Part shown: in pieces, positions 42,157-50,806 of the stretch | How the letters are laid out: each line of letters begins with the position of its first letter | Numbering within the stretch: the stretch's first letter is position 1 | From: Zygosaccharomyces rouxii | Taxonomy: Eukaryota > Ascomycota > Saccharomycetes > Saccharomycetales > Saccharomycetaceae | Direction of reading: 5' to 3' | NCBI RefSeq assembly: GCF_000026365.1 | Contig: NC_012996.1 | Coordinates: 620,001-684,000, forward strand | Length of the DNA: 64,000 nucleotides | Translations under genes and position numbers: made by a program | Notes under the pieces: generated by a model | Seen by the model: only the letters and a program-made list of their open reading frames with translations | Told to the model about the DNA's origin: nothing | Database searches by the model: none

Positions 42157-43224
42157 ATGAAATTTGTGAGCTGTCTACCGGTCTCAGATGCTGCTGTGGA
42201 ACACGAAGAAGTCGATGAGGTAGTTTTATGCGAATCCCATTTCTCGCAAGACAATTTTCCATCATCCGCTGATGCTATAGAGAACCTAACCATAGAATGG
42301 TTGGTGCTTAGCGAAGGAAGTGAAATCCATCAGAGGCACAATTGCCGTTTGTATGATCTACAAGTCTTCACGGATGCTAGTGAGACGAAATACATTTGGT
42401 ACGAGTTGCTTAGACAACTAACCAGCCACAAGGTTTACAACCCTGATATGGAACAAAAAGTTAGATATACACGATGGATTTGTAATGCGCCTGAAGGAGG
42501 TGAATGGAGCCTATGTATGGAACTGAAATCGGGTGGAATTGTCAGGAAAATTGCTCAATTACAACTAACACCAGCATCTCATTGCGAATTGAACCTTTTC
42601 CAAATGGCAAATACACTATTTCAAGAGTGCTGTGCGTGTAATGATAAAATGGCACAAATTAAGTCTCAAACAGATACCATAGAGCGTCATCTCAATGACT
42701 TGCAAGAGGAAAGGAAACTCTTGGATCAATTGTTGGAAAAAAGGGATACCAAAACGAGATCTGTTGTCGTTGGTCTATTGAATGAGAAAAAAAGGAAGAT
42801 AGCAGAATTACAACGACAGTTGAAGGATCAAGGACCTCAGGATGCTGAACTAATTAATCGTTACGTTACAGACCCCGTCAGGGGGCACATTTCGCCAGGA
42901 AGAAGGAGAAAACGTCTTGACAATCATAATAGTGATACAAGAAGGAACCCGAGACTAGCGCCACCTCCAAAGAAACTGCGAGTCAAGAAAGAAGAGTCAG
43001 GATCGGAACCAGAACCAGAACCAGAAGGAAAACAGGAATTCAAGTTTTTGGGAATTAAGAAACAAGACAATCCCGTAAAACAAGAGGATGAAGAACTGCC
43101 AGACCCATCGACAAGCTCTACGAATGAGAGTACGAGCCATACGGAAAACAGTACAGACGAAGGTGAGAACGGAGACGAAGACGAAGATCAAGACGAAGAT
43201 GAAGAAGAAACAGATGTGGAATAA
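42157..43224 (+). CDS. LIF1: Lif1, XRCC4-like partner of DNA ligase IV
   Basis: Lif1 stabilises Dnl4 and targets it to breaks in non-homologous end joining. The 355-residue product (421 in S. cerevisiae) has an XRCC4-like beta head at residues 1-150, with VRYTRWICNAPEGGEWSLCMELKSGG near its end. A heptad coiled coil follows (about 160-225, DKMAQIKSQTDTIERHLNDL) that would dimerise and bind the ligase BRCT linker. The C-terminal tail is acidic, Glu/Asp-rich, with basic patches. The call rests on fold pattern and on its place between NBP35 and the alpha-factor region (S. cerevisiae YGL091-YGL089). Confidence 0.88.
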   Translation: MKFVSCLPVSDAAVEHEEVDEVVLCESHFSQDNFPSSADAIENLTIEWLVLSEGSEIHQRHNCRLYDLQVFTDASETKYIWYELLRQLTSHKVYNPDMEQKVRYTRWICNAPEGGEWSLCMELKSGGIVRKIAQLQLTPASHCELNLFQMANTLFQECCACNDKMAQIKSQTDTIERHLNDLQEERKLLDQLLEKRDTKTRSVVVGLLNEKKRKIAELQRQLKDQGPQDAELINRYVTDPVRGHISPGRRRKRLDNHNSDTRRNPRLAPPPKKLRVKKEESGSEPEPEPEGKQEFKFLGIKKQDNPVKQEDEELPDPSTSSTNESTSHTENSTDEGENGDEDEDQDEDEEETDVE

Positions 43225-43950
43225 TGGTGAACGAAGAATGCTGGCCATACAGCCGTATTGTCCAGTACGCGTGAAGGCGCATGATTATCATGTTACACGA
43301 CGCGATGCAATTTTTTTGTCATCGTTCAATCACTGCCAAAAATTGTGAAAAATGAGTTTAATCCGAACAATCGATCACTTGTTACATACCTTCTAAAACT
43401 TGCCAGATCATTTTCCCTTCTTTATTCGCTGAAGCCCACTTGTCCTCAAAAAAATCAGCACAGATACTTTTCCAACTTCATTTATTTTGATTCTTTTTGT
43501 TCTGGTCCTTTGTTCTTCTGTTCCTTCCTTCTACTTCTTCAGCACTTCAACTCTTTTTTTTTTCAATTCTTCAGTTCAATTCTTTTTGGATCTACCATTC
43601 CATCCCATTTCATTGCCGTTGAAAAAAGTTGAGTGTGTAGATTAAGCGATTAATTAGTTGTTCCTTTCATTTCATTTTCCACATTTTGATTCGTGCAGGT
43701 TGTTCTTCTCATTCTATTTCATTTCACTTCAATTCAGTTCATTTTCGTTTCCCGTTTGTTCCGTTGTTTAATTTGAACATTGTTATATTCTGGAGTTTGG
43801 AGTTTTTCGATTTATCCTGAAGGTTTTGATTGGATTATATCTCGTTACTTTCATTTCATTTCATTACTCAGTGTGTTTCTGTTAGTACTACTACTTTCCC
43901 AGTGGCACTTTTATTCTTTTATCTGTTCATTGTTTTGTTGATACAAAGAT
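43225..43950 (+). other. Pyrimidine-rich upstream region of MRN1
   Basis: From about 43380 to 43950 the coding strand is strongly T/C-rich, with reiterated TTTCATTTCATTTCA words and a CCTTCCTT (43523-43530) that fits the CNYTCNYT Ssd1-binding pattern. It probably includes a long MRN1 5' leader. Small ORFs in it are low-complexity Ser/Phe runs, and I do not call them. Confidence 0.4.
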
Positions 43951-45849
43951 ATGCATTTATACAATACAAGCGACATGAATCAGTTATTCAACACCTCAGA
44001 TATCCAGTTCCCCAATTCAGATTTGAGTCGTTCGGTAACACCTGAACAAGCTGCTTGGACAGGTGCGCCTTCGAATCAAATTTTACCACCAAGATATGGA
44101 TTGACGGAATTAGAAGCAAGGTCGAGTGGATACCCTGTATATCCTTATCAACAGGATAATAATAAGTCTCAATTAGGTCAATTACAGCCACAGAGACCTC
44201 AACCTGTTGTACCACCGATGTCATTTAGTACTCCTAGCGGTCCTAGCGGTATTGGAGGTATTAGTAACGGTCCTGGTGGTCCGGGTGCCAGTCTAATCGC
44301 TGGTGCTAGTGCGGGTGGTCCAGTTGGTGCTAGTACTGGTTCTGGTATTTGCGATGCCTTCCAAGAACCTGACGAATATGCAATGAGCCAAGTGTCTGCA
44401 TTTTCATCACCATATTCATCCCAAAGTACCCAACGTTTAACTCAACAGCAACCTCCAGGTCCACAGAACGATTATGCACTAGCAACAGCAGCAGCAGCAG
44501 CAGTTGCTAACGCCAATTCATATATGCCTTCAATTCCTCAGTTGGGTAGCAACAGAAACTTTAACAATGCTCCAAGTAAAACCGTTTATTTGGGCAATAC
44601 GCCAATCACTTTGACCGTCAAAGAACTATTGGATCACGTGCGCAGCGGTGTTGTAGAAGACGTTAGAATCTTACCTGACAAGATGTGTGCATTTGTATCG
44701 TTTGTTGATGAAAGTGCAGCTCTATTGTTCCATTCAGATGCAATTTTGAAAAGATTACACATCGACGGAAGAGACATTAAGATTGGTTGGGGTAAACCAA
44801 CACCTATCGATCCAGTGGTGGCAACTGCTGTGGCGAACGATAATGCCACTAGAAACGTTTACATTGGCCAATTAAACACAGGACCCAAGCTAAGTTCGCA
44901 AGTATCACCAGTAGATGTAACGGAGCCGGTTATTACGGAGGATAAATTACGTCTGGATTTGCAAGAGTTTGGTGAGATTGATTGCATTAAGATCGTTGAA
45001 GAAAAGGGAATTGCGTTTGTTCATTTTGCATCAATTCTAAATGCAATAAAGGCTGTTGCCAACTTGGCCAATATCAATCCATATTATAGAAATAAGAAAA
45101 TCTTTTACGGTAAGGATAGATGTGCCTTTATTACAAAGACCCAGCAGCATAATGCTGCTCAATTTTTGGGTGTACAACCAGGAATGGAACGACTGGTCCA
45201 ATTCAGTGACAGCGAATTAATTTCCAATGCCCTTTTACAGCAATCTGCTGCAGCTGCAGCTATTGCCACTTCTGCCGGTGGTCCCAATAATTTGGGTAAC
45301 CGTACAGTTTATTTGGGGAATTTGCCCAAGGACGTTAAAGTGGAGGAAATTTGTAACGTTGTCAGAGGCGGTCTTTTACAAAACGTTAAGGTATTGTCAG
45401 ATCGTCATGTTTGTTTTGTTACCTTTATCGACCCTACAGCCGCCGCTCAATTCTATGCGATGAGTTCTCTACATGGAATAACTATACAAAAGAGGCGTTG
45501 TAGAGTCGGTTGGGGTAAACACCCTGGATCATTAGAGAATGCATTAGCGCTCGCTGTGAGCAACGGTGCCTCTAGAAATGTTTACGTTGGGAACATCAAT
45601 TTTGACGAAGATTCTAAGAGGGAAGATCCAATTTTTACAGAGTCAAGTCTAAGATCAATTTTCCAGCAATGGGGTGAAGTAGAACAAATCAATTATCTAC
45701 CGGAAAGAAATTGTTGTTTTGTTAATTATACAAACATTAGCAATGCAATTCTTGCCATTGACAAGATAAAAGGGCATCCAGTTTTTAAAGATTTGAAAAT
45801 CAATTTCGGTAAGGATAGATGCGGTAACGTACCTCATCAGGTGAGATAA
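43951..45849 (+). CDS. MRN1: Mrn1, four-RRM RNA-binding protein
   Basis: Mrn1 (YPL184C) is an mRNA-binding translational regulator associated with cell-wall and mitochondrial transcripts. The 632-residue product has a Pro/Gly/Gln-rich N-terminus of about 200 residues, then four RRM-type domains starting near residues 209 (KTVYLGNTPITLTV), 288 (RNVYIGQL), 449 (RTVYLGNLPKDVKV) and 541 (RNVYVGNINFDED). RNP1 stretches such as CAFVSFVD, GIAFVHFA, VCFVTFID and CCFVNYTN, and the repeated IGWGKP/VGWGKHPG tails, are diagnostic. A second in-frame ATG is at codon 9. The polyalanine near residue 180 is a GCA repeat. Confidence 0.95.
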   Translation: MHLYNTSDMNQLFNTSDIQFPNSDLSRSVTPEQAAWTGAPSNQILPPRYGLTELEARSSGYPVYPYQQDNNKSQLGQLQPQRPQPVVPPMSFSTPSGPSGIGGISNGPGGPGASLIAGASAGGPVGASTGSGICDAFQEPDEYAMSQVSAFSSPYSSQSTQRLTQQQPPGPQNDYALATAAAAAVANANSYMPSIPQLGSNRNFNNAPSKTVYLGNTPITLTVKELLDHVRSGVVEDVRILPDKMCAFVSFVDESAALLFHSDAILKRLHIDGRDIKIGWGKPTPIDPVVATAVANDNATRNVYIGQLNTGPKLSSQVSPVDVTEPVITEDKLRLDLQEFGEIDCIKIVEEKGIAFVHFASILNAIKAVANLANINPYYRNKKIFYGKDRCAFITKTQQHNAAQFLGVQPGMERLVQFSDSELISNALLQQSAAAAAIATSAGGPNNLGNRTVYLGNLPKDVKVEEICNVVRGGLLQNVKVLSDRHVCFVTFIDPTAAAQFYAMSSLHGITIQKRRCRVGWGKHPGSLENALALAVSNGASRNVYVGNINFDEDSKREDPIFTESSLRSIFQQWGEVEQINYLPERNCCFVNYTNISNAILAIDKIKGHPVFKDLKINFGKDRCGNVPHQVR

Positions 45850-46342
45850 AATTACACATTTACTGTTGTTTACTAGGTTTTCTTATTTCATTTCACAATA
45901 TTTTTTCCCATTTTTTTATTTAATTGCATATAAATGAACTCTTTTGGATTTATACTCCTATTTACTGTTTGTCAATTGGTATCGCTGTATATACCCGATC
46001 CTACTGCATGTATTGGTGCCTGCGGTGCCTGTCCGGTTAATCAATTGTATCTTAACCTTTAAGGGGGCTATCGGTGACATTTGACAAAACTTATCAGGAC
46101 AGGGGTTAAAAAAAAAAGAGCCAGGCAAAAATAGTAGCCATGTTTTAGCTTAATGCATAGTCATCATTCATATTAATCTTAATCTTAATTCTAATCGTCA
46201 TCCTCACATTTGTTACCATCTATTTTCGACTGAACCCTTTGCATTATCATACACTTAATAGAAATCATTTAATCACAATAGTGGTATTGAATCTCTATAT
46301 ATTATTTTAAATAGTTAAAGTTTCATCGAGAGAACATTCACA
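45850..46342. other. MRN1 3' flank and UIP4 promoter
   Basis: This 493-bp AT-rich tandem intergenic region has TCTTAAT reiterations (46173-46190) and a TATATATT (46297) close to UIP4. It shows no ORF or RNA gene that I can support. Confidence 0.4.
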
Positions 46343-46936
46343 ATGGTAAAGGTTATATATGGGCATTCTGCAGATCACTTCAAAGAATTGAAAGTCGCTG
46401 GCGACTTTAGTCAATGGGAAATTAAGCCAATGCTTAAGAATTCTGAGTTTTGGGAGTACAATTTCTACAAGGGCTCACTACCTCCAGAGGCTAAGGCTTT
46501 ACACTTCAAATTCATAGATGACAATGGTATTTGGTTCACTGACAATGATTATGCAAAGGAGACAGACGCTAATAATAATGAAAATAACGTCAGAATTTTA
46601 ACAGCTGAGGAGATAGGAGAATTAGGTGGTGATGATGATGAGATGGAAGAAGCAGGAGAATCGTCATATGATATTAACGATGAAGGTCCTGTTAGACCAG
46701 CGCCAACGCCAACTGCACGCGAATTGAAGGAACCTAACGAAAGTGGTGAATTAGATGAATCTACTGTAATTGTTAATCATGCAGATGTTCAAGAGGTCAA
46801 TAGAGATGGTGAAAGGCCTGAAACTTCTGGCACCGTTTACAGCCAAGGCCGTGAGGTTACAGATCAGTACAAAACAATTTTAGCAAGAATCATAGCCTTC
46901 TTTACAAATCTGTTTCGTTCCTGGTTCAGCCATTGA
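46343..46936 (+). CDS. UIP4: Uip4, nuclear-envelope/ER protein
   Basis: S. cerevisiae Uip4 (YPL186C, 177 residues) was found as a Ulp1 interactor at the nuclear envelope and ER, with a role in nuclear pore organisation. This 197-residue product starts with an E-set/AMPK-type glycogen-binding-like fold: VIYGHSADHFKELKVAGDFSQWEIKPM, then WEYNFYKGSLPPEAKALHFKFIDDNGIWFTD. An acidic linker leads to a short hydrophobic, amphipathic end, ILARIIAFFTNLFRSWFSH, that could anchor it to membrane. Identity rests mainly on this layout and on its place between MRN1 and the alpha-factor gene, exactly as in S. cerevisiae YPL184-187. Confidence 0.85.
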   Translation: MVKVIYGHSADHFKELKVAGDFSQWEIKPMLKNSEFWEYNFYKGSLPPEAKALHFKFIDDNGIWFTDNDYAKETDANNNENNVRILTAEEIGELGGDDDEMEEAGESSYDINDEGPVRPAPTPTARELKEPNESGELDESTVIVNHADVQEVNRDGERPETSGTVYSQGREVTDQYKTILARIIAFFTNLFRSWFSH

Positions 46937-47299
46937 TTTTTTTTCAAGAAAATAGAGACCTTTCTGTTCTTCAAATGGTTAAAAAGAGGTTGAATTGACA
47001 GCTAGTTCTACAATTTTTGTAATTTTAATTCAAATATTATTATATATTTCGAGGAATAAGGAAAAAATTGGTTTACATATAAAAGGAAAGGTAAATTTCT
47101 ATGAACTAAAGGTTTACTTCAAATCTAAAATCAAAAAGATCAATCGGGTAGCAATTGTGAAAGGGACAATATGGATATCTGGTATTTTTGTGAATGTTAT
47201 TATAATTGTTATTATTTCAAGCTCTTCTCTACCAAAAGAGCTTAAAAATAAAGCAAATAGCGCCGCGCCGTAGGCAAATCAATTGTGTCAAATGTCGAA
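46937..47299. other. UIP4 / alpha-factor convergent intergenic region
   Basis: These 363 bp between converging stops are strongly AT-rich. A 92-codon frame exists but starts at TTG and is Ile/Lys-rich, as expected of AT-rich chance reading. I see no gene here. Confidence 0.5.
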
Positions 47300-47863
47300 T
47301 CATGCAGCAGATTCGATTTCACCTCTTTTGAACATCGGTTGACCAGGATCTAGCTCGATAAAGTGGGCGTCCGCCTCTGCTTCTCTCTTGAACATTGGTT
47401 GACCAGGGTCTAATTCCACAAAGTGAGCCTCAGCCTCAGCTTCCCTCTTAAACATCGGTTGGCCTGGATCGAGTTCAATAAAATGTGCATCAGCGTCCCT
47501 TTTGAACATGGGTTGACCTGGGTCTAACTCAATGAAATGAGCATCGGCTTCTGCCTCTCTCTTAAACATAGGCTGACCTGGGTCCAGTTCAATGAAATGG
47601 GCTTCAGCCTCAGCTTCCCTCTTGAACATTGGTTGGCCTGGGTCCAATTCGATAAAATGGGCTTCCGCTTCTGCCTCTCTCTTAAACATGGGCTGACCCG
47701 GGTCTAGCTCAATAAAATGAGCTTCAGCTTCCCTCTTGAACATTGGTTGGCCTGGGTCCAATTCGATAAAATGAGCATCGGCATCTCTTTTAACTTCTTC
47801 CACAGGAGCTGTCAAACCTGCAACAGCACCAAAAGTAACCCCCAAAGCAATAGATAATCTCAT
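47300..47863 (-). CDS. MF(ALPHA)1: Alpha-factor mating pheromone precursor, eight copies
   Basis: The 187-residue precursor has a signal peptide (MRLSIALGVTFGAVAGLTA), only six residues APVEEV, and then KR followed by eight pheromone units. Each unit is a (E/D)A dipeptide spacer of four or six residues, HFIELDPGQPMF, and KR. This fits Kex2 cutting after KR, Ste13 removal of X-Ala pairs and Kex1 trimming of KR. Copy 7 (residues 147-158) reads HFVELDPGQPMF. A tail GEIESAA follows the last KR. Unlike S. cerevisiae MFalpha1 (four copies) there is no ~65-residue pro-region and no N-glycosylation site; an in-frame TAA six codons upstream rules out an earlier start. It is syntenic with both MF(ALPHA)1 and MF(ALPHA)2. 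Confidence 0.97.
   Translation of the reverse strand: MRLSIALGVTFGAVAGLTAPVEEVKRDADAHFIELDPGQPMFKREAEAHFIELDPGQPMFKREAEAEAHFIELDPGQPMFKREAEAEAHFIELDPGQPMFKREAEADAHFIELDPGQPMFKRDADAHFIELDPGQPMFKREAEAEAHFVELDPGQPMFKREAEADAHFIELDPGQPMFKRGEIESAA
47324..47785 (-). repeat. 54-60-bp tandem pheromone-coding repeat (8 units)
   Basis: Eight units of spacer, 12-residue peptide and KR follow one another without interruption. Unit length alternates between 54 bp (four-residue spacer) and 60 bp (six-residue spacer). Codon differences between units show they are not a very recent expansion. Confidence 0.95.
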
Positions 47864-48028
47864 TGGATTTGATAATAGTTATAGTAATAAAGTCTGAATT
47901 GGGATTGAATCAAAGTAAATCGAGTTGAACAATAGGATTATTGTCACCAACTCTTAGCTGATGTTATATTTTACAAAGGGATAATAAGAAACACTCAAGA
48001 ACGATCAACTCATCTTCAATGCAGTACA

Positions 48029-48036
48029 TTTATATA
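48029..48036 (-). promoter_or_regulatory. TATA box of the alpha-factor gene
   Basis: TATATAAA on the minus strand lies 166 bp before the alpha-factor ATG, at a normal yeast TATA-to-start distance. Confidence 0.6.
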
Positions 48037-48215
48037 CAATTTTTTTCTTCAATCTGTGTACTGTTCCAAATAACAATTAATCTCAATTGCAATATAATTT
48101 GGGGAAATCGAAGCTACTAACTGATTACAGCTAAGTTTACTTGAAACATCTTAATTACAATAAGAGCCTTACCTGTTCCATACAAGGCAAGCCACAAGTT
48201 GTCGATCTTTCTTTT

Positions 48216-48312
48216 CTGTCATTTAGTGTTGTTACTACTACTACTGTCATCAATTATCAACATGTTTTCACTATGGCCACAACTCGCTGTCATTGAGAAA
48301 CTCTTTGGGAAA
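48216..48312 (-). promoter_or_regulatory. Alpha-specific P'Q-like element and two extra Q-box-like sites
   Basis: On the gene's strand 48296-48287 reads TCAATGACAG, an exact match to the Q box (TCAATGNCAG) bound by Mat-alpha1. The 16 bases before it (48312-48297) match the degenerate Mcm1 P' box at most positions, beginning TTTCC. Two weaker Q-like sites occur at 48216-48225 (TAAATGACAG) and 48244-48253 (TTGATGACAG). The cluster is 350-450 bp upstream of the ATG. S. cerevisiae alpha-specific genes use this P'Q arrangement; binding here is inferred. Confidence 0.6.
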
Positions 48313-48819
48313 TAACGACGGTGTGTCGTCGCATTAAAAAACCGAGTAACAATAAATAAAGGAAAATAAAAAGAAATTGATTAGAGCACCAAGAATGAAT
48401 CTTCCTTGAAACTGATTTGTTTGAGGTATGCAATATGTTAATATTCACTTCACTTCATCTTACCTCTTATCCTTACTATTTTCCCTGCGGAGTCTGTGCT
48501 TTGCTTTCTTATTTAGACTACTAATGGCCATTTTAAGTTTTAAGGCTACGCATCAAGTGAACTAATATGTGCCTGCTGTGCCTGTTAGCGACTGCTCTCC
48601 AGATTAACCCACTCGATAATATTGAATGATGCGTTGCCAACGGATAAGATGAGGTCTAACAAATACCGGCTGAACTTCGTTGCGATGGTTACCACCTTCA
48701 TAGAGATATGTTTAAAAAATTTTGAAATTAATTTTTATGATTAATATTAATTTTGGTATTCTGTACAACTTGGACGACACACTGACGCCGATGCCCTAAA
48801 TGGAATACCCGGTGCGTGC
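48313..48819. other. Intergenic sequence between alpha-factor promoter and snR10 promoter
   Basis: This is about 500 bp of AT-rich sequence, including a TTTTATGATTAATATTAATTTTGG stretch near 48740 and pyrimidine runs near 48445-48490. There is no ORF and no tRNA A/B boxes that I can support. Confidence 0.4.
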
Positions 48820-48848
48820 CGGGTAACAACACATCGGGTGTATATAAG
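48820..48848 (+). promoter_or_regulatory. snR10 promoter: Reb1-type site and TATA box
   Basis: CGGGTAA (48820-48826, TTACCCG on the other strand) is an exact Reb1 core, with a second near-match ATACCCG at 48806. TATATAAG at 48841-48848 lies about 50-58 bp upstream of the inferred snoRNA 5' end. A general regulatory factor site plus TATA is the usual promoter of independently transcribed yeast snoRNAs. Confidence 0.6.
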
Positions 48849-48898
48849 GAGCTGAAAAATTTCACTATACCTCTTTTCGTTACTTCACTTTTTTCTTT

Positions 48899-49142
48899 CA
48901 TAAAAGGACAACGCTAATTCAACAGCCATTCGCAACGTTAAAAGCATCTCAGCGAGGTTGAACCCATTTGGCGTTCTGACCCATGACTCATGCGGATATT
49001 GTTGCTTCAACATGCTTGGACTGGAGATTAAAATTTACTGATCTTGGGTGCAACGGCTCATCTGTCGTCTGTTTTATACAGATCTAAGGGTTAACCTTCG
49101 TGTTCCCGTATGGGAGTTGTTGCAAGGATCGCTAAGACATAT
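48899..49142 (+). ncRNA. SNR10: H/ACA snoRNA, likely snR10
   Basis: Two hairpins with H and ACA boxes can be read directly. The 5' hairpin has stems AAGCAT (48942)/ATGCTT (49012) and GTTGAA (48957)/TTCAAC (49006). The hinge AGATTA (49025-49030) fits the H box ANANNA. The 3' hairpin has GATC-TTG (49040)/CAAGGATC (49123) and ATCTGT (49060)/ACAGAT (49078). ACA at 49137-49139 is followed by TAT, placing the 3' end at 49142. With a start about 55 nt past the TATA box the RNA is about 244 nt; S. cerevisiae snR10 is 245 nt and lies between MF(ALPHA)2 and MMS2, the same neighbourhood. snR10 guides a 25S pseudouridine and aids early pre-rRNA cleavage. The exact 5' end is inferred. Confidence 0.8.
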
Positions 49143-49188
49143 GTTAAAATTAATTTTTTTTTCTTTTCACATTTCGTATATACCTAGG

Positions 49189-50454
49189 CTAGTCCGTTAG
49201 ATCTCTTTCGAGTTCCTCTTCCTTCTGGGGTTTTGTCAACCTGAAACTAGAATTAAATCCTAGTAGTTCGTTAAGACCCCTGGTCCAGTCGTTCTCGGTC
49301 TTGGCAATGCAGTAGATTCCTGAGTTCTTTATACTCTTCCTCCTCTCGCTGACTTGTCTCTTGTTGGATGTGCTTGGTAGTTGCGAACCGTTCAAATAGA
49401 TGGTCCCCACTTCATTAACTACATGAATTTCATCACCGATTCTCAAATCTTCCTGTGGAATACCATCTACTGATAGTTTGACCATGGCGTTAGCAGGTCC
49501 CTGTGTAGCTTTTGAACCGACTCTAACTCTAATGTGAGAGGAATGGGGTAAAATTAATGGTCTGAAAGAAAGCGAACGGGGACAAATTGGTGTTAATAAG
49601 ATACTAGGCACCAAAGGTGAAACTATTGAGCCACCTGCTGATAAAGAATATGCAGTTGAACCAGTTGGTGTTGAAAATGCAACACCGTCAGCTGAAGTTC
49701 TTGTCAAAAAATCACCATCGATAAAGATATCCAAGTTGGCTAAATGTGGTGAATTACCTCTGTGAAGAAAAAGATCGTTCATTGCGTGTAGAGAGGTTGC
49801 CAGCGAGCAGTCCTCACTTTGCCCATTACGGATAATATGGCACTCCAATCTAGTTCTATGCAAACATTTAGCCCTTGAACTAATAACTTTTTCGAAAACC
49901 CTTCGATGTTCTTGGTAATCAAACGGCAGTAGAAATCCCAAAGTACCCAGTGAAAAAGCCAATACTGGTGGTACTTGCCTATTGCCGAAAATTGACACTG
50001 CACGTAGAATAGTACCATCACCACCCAACGTAACCAATAGATCGGTTCTACTCACAATTTCTTCATCAGTTCCTGTATACAAAATGTGAGGTTGATGGGG
50101 GTCTTGACGTGGTGTACTTCTAAAATCTTGAGCAATCTCATCAGCAACATCTGGTTGTACAATAACGTTGATTTCGGGAAACGAGTCGTGTAAGTATGAA
50201 ATAAAATGAACCATTGAACTCCTTGTAGTTTCTGTCCATGGTTTCTTGGTAATAAAAACATTTTGCATAGGCTTTTGCCATATCAAAGATTGCAATTTCG
50301 AATTAGCTGACGTTACGAAATCTGGTGAGGTTGCTAGTCTTAAATCCTGTACTGATTTCAAGGACACATATTTCGAATAATCTCGTATCCTAATAGCAGG
50401 GTATTCTAACGAGGTATAAAACCTACCAAGACGTAGTGGCACCCTTAGCAGCAT
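49189..50454 (-). CDS. POS5: Pos5, mitochondrial NADH kinase
   Basis: Pos5 phosphorylates NADH/NAD with ATP in the mitochondrial matrix, supplying NADPH for oxidative-stress defence and Fe-S maintenance. The product is 421 residues (414 in S. cerevisiae, YPL188W). The start MLLRVPLRLGRFYTS is an arginine-rich amphipathic presequence. The NAD-kinase signature GGDGT begins at residue 144 within LLVTLGGDGTILRAVSIF. A second motif, DGVAFSTPTGSTAYSLSAGG, is the conserved substrate-binding loop. The C-terminus is charged. The stop is 46 bp from the snoRNA end, so the two are convergent and tightly packed. Confidence 0.96.
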   Translation of the reverse strand: MLLRVPLRLGRFYTSLEYPAIRIRDYSKYVSLKSVQDLRLATSPDFVTSANSKLQSLIWQKPMQNVFITKKPWTETTRSSMVHFISYLHDSFPEINVIVQPDVADEIAQDFRSTPRQDPHQPHILYTGTDEEIVSRTDLLVTLGGDGTILRAVSIFGNRQVPPVLAFSLGTLGFLLPFDYQEHRRVFEKVISSRAKCLHRTRLECHIIRNGQSEDCSLATSLHAMNDLFLHRGNSPHLANLDIFIDGDFLTRTSADGVAFSTPTGSTAYSLSAGGSIVSPLVPSILLTPICPRSLSFRPLILPHSSHIRVRVGSKATQGPANAMVKLSVDGIPQEDLRIGDEIHVVNEVGTIYLNGSQLPSTSNKRQVSERRKSIKNSGIYCIAKTENDWTRGLNELLGFNSSFRLTKPQKEEELERDLTD

Positions 50455-50806
50455 TGAGATAGTGATGATACGTTCTTTGACCGTGAAGTGGCACTACTCC
50501 CTATATTCAATTTTTTGCACTTTTATAAGGTTGAGTTTGAGTTACTTAATACTTTTTCACTCTAATGAAAAAGATCAACTGACTCATAACAAGTGGAGTG
50601 TTTATAAGACAATCGAAGAATAATTCGTTAATTTCATTGACATTGCAATGTGCTTGACCAGTTAAACCTTGTGAAATTTAGTTGAAATGAATCTAATCCT
50701 AATTCAATTAAATTTAAAAGGGTTCTAGCGTTTATCACATATATATATATATCGAAAGGAAAGCTGTAGAAGGAAATGCTTAAACTAGTTATCGTTACGT
50801 CAAAAT
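50455..50806. promoter_or_regulatory. POS5 upstream region and MMS2 3' flank
   Basis: This 352-bp tandem intergenic region contains an (AT)n run, ATATATATATATAT, at about 50740-50752 next to the MMS2 3' end. No ORF or RNA gene is visible. Confidence 0.4.

Noticed and set aside
46995..47273. 92-codon ORF between UIP4 and the alpha-factor gene
   Set aside because: It starts at TTG, is AT-driven (Ile/Lys/Ser) and lies in a convergent 3' region; no recognisable domain.
48105..48130. TACTAACTGATTACAG as an intron end on the plus strand
   Set aside because: No GTATGT donor lies at a reasonable distance upstream and no coding exon follows.
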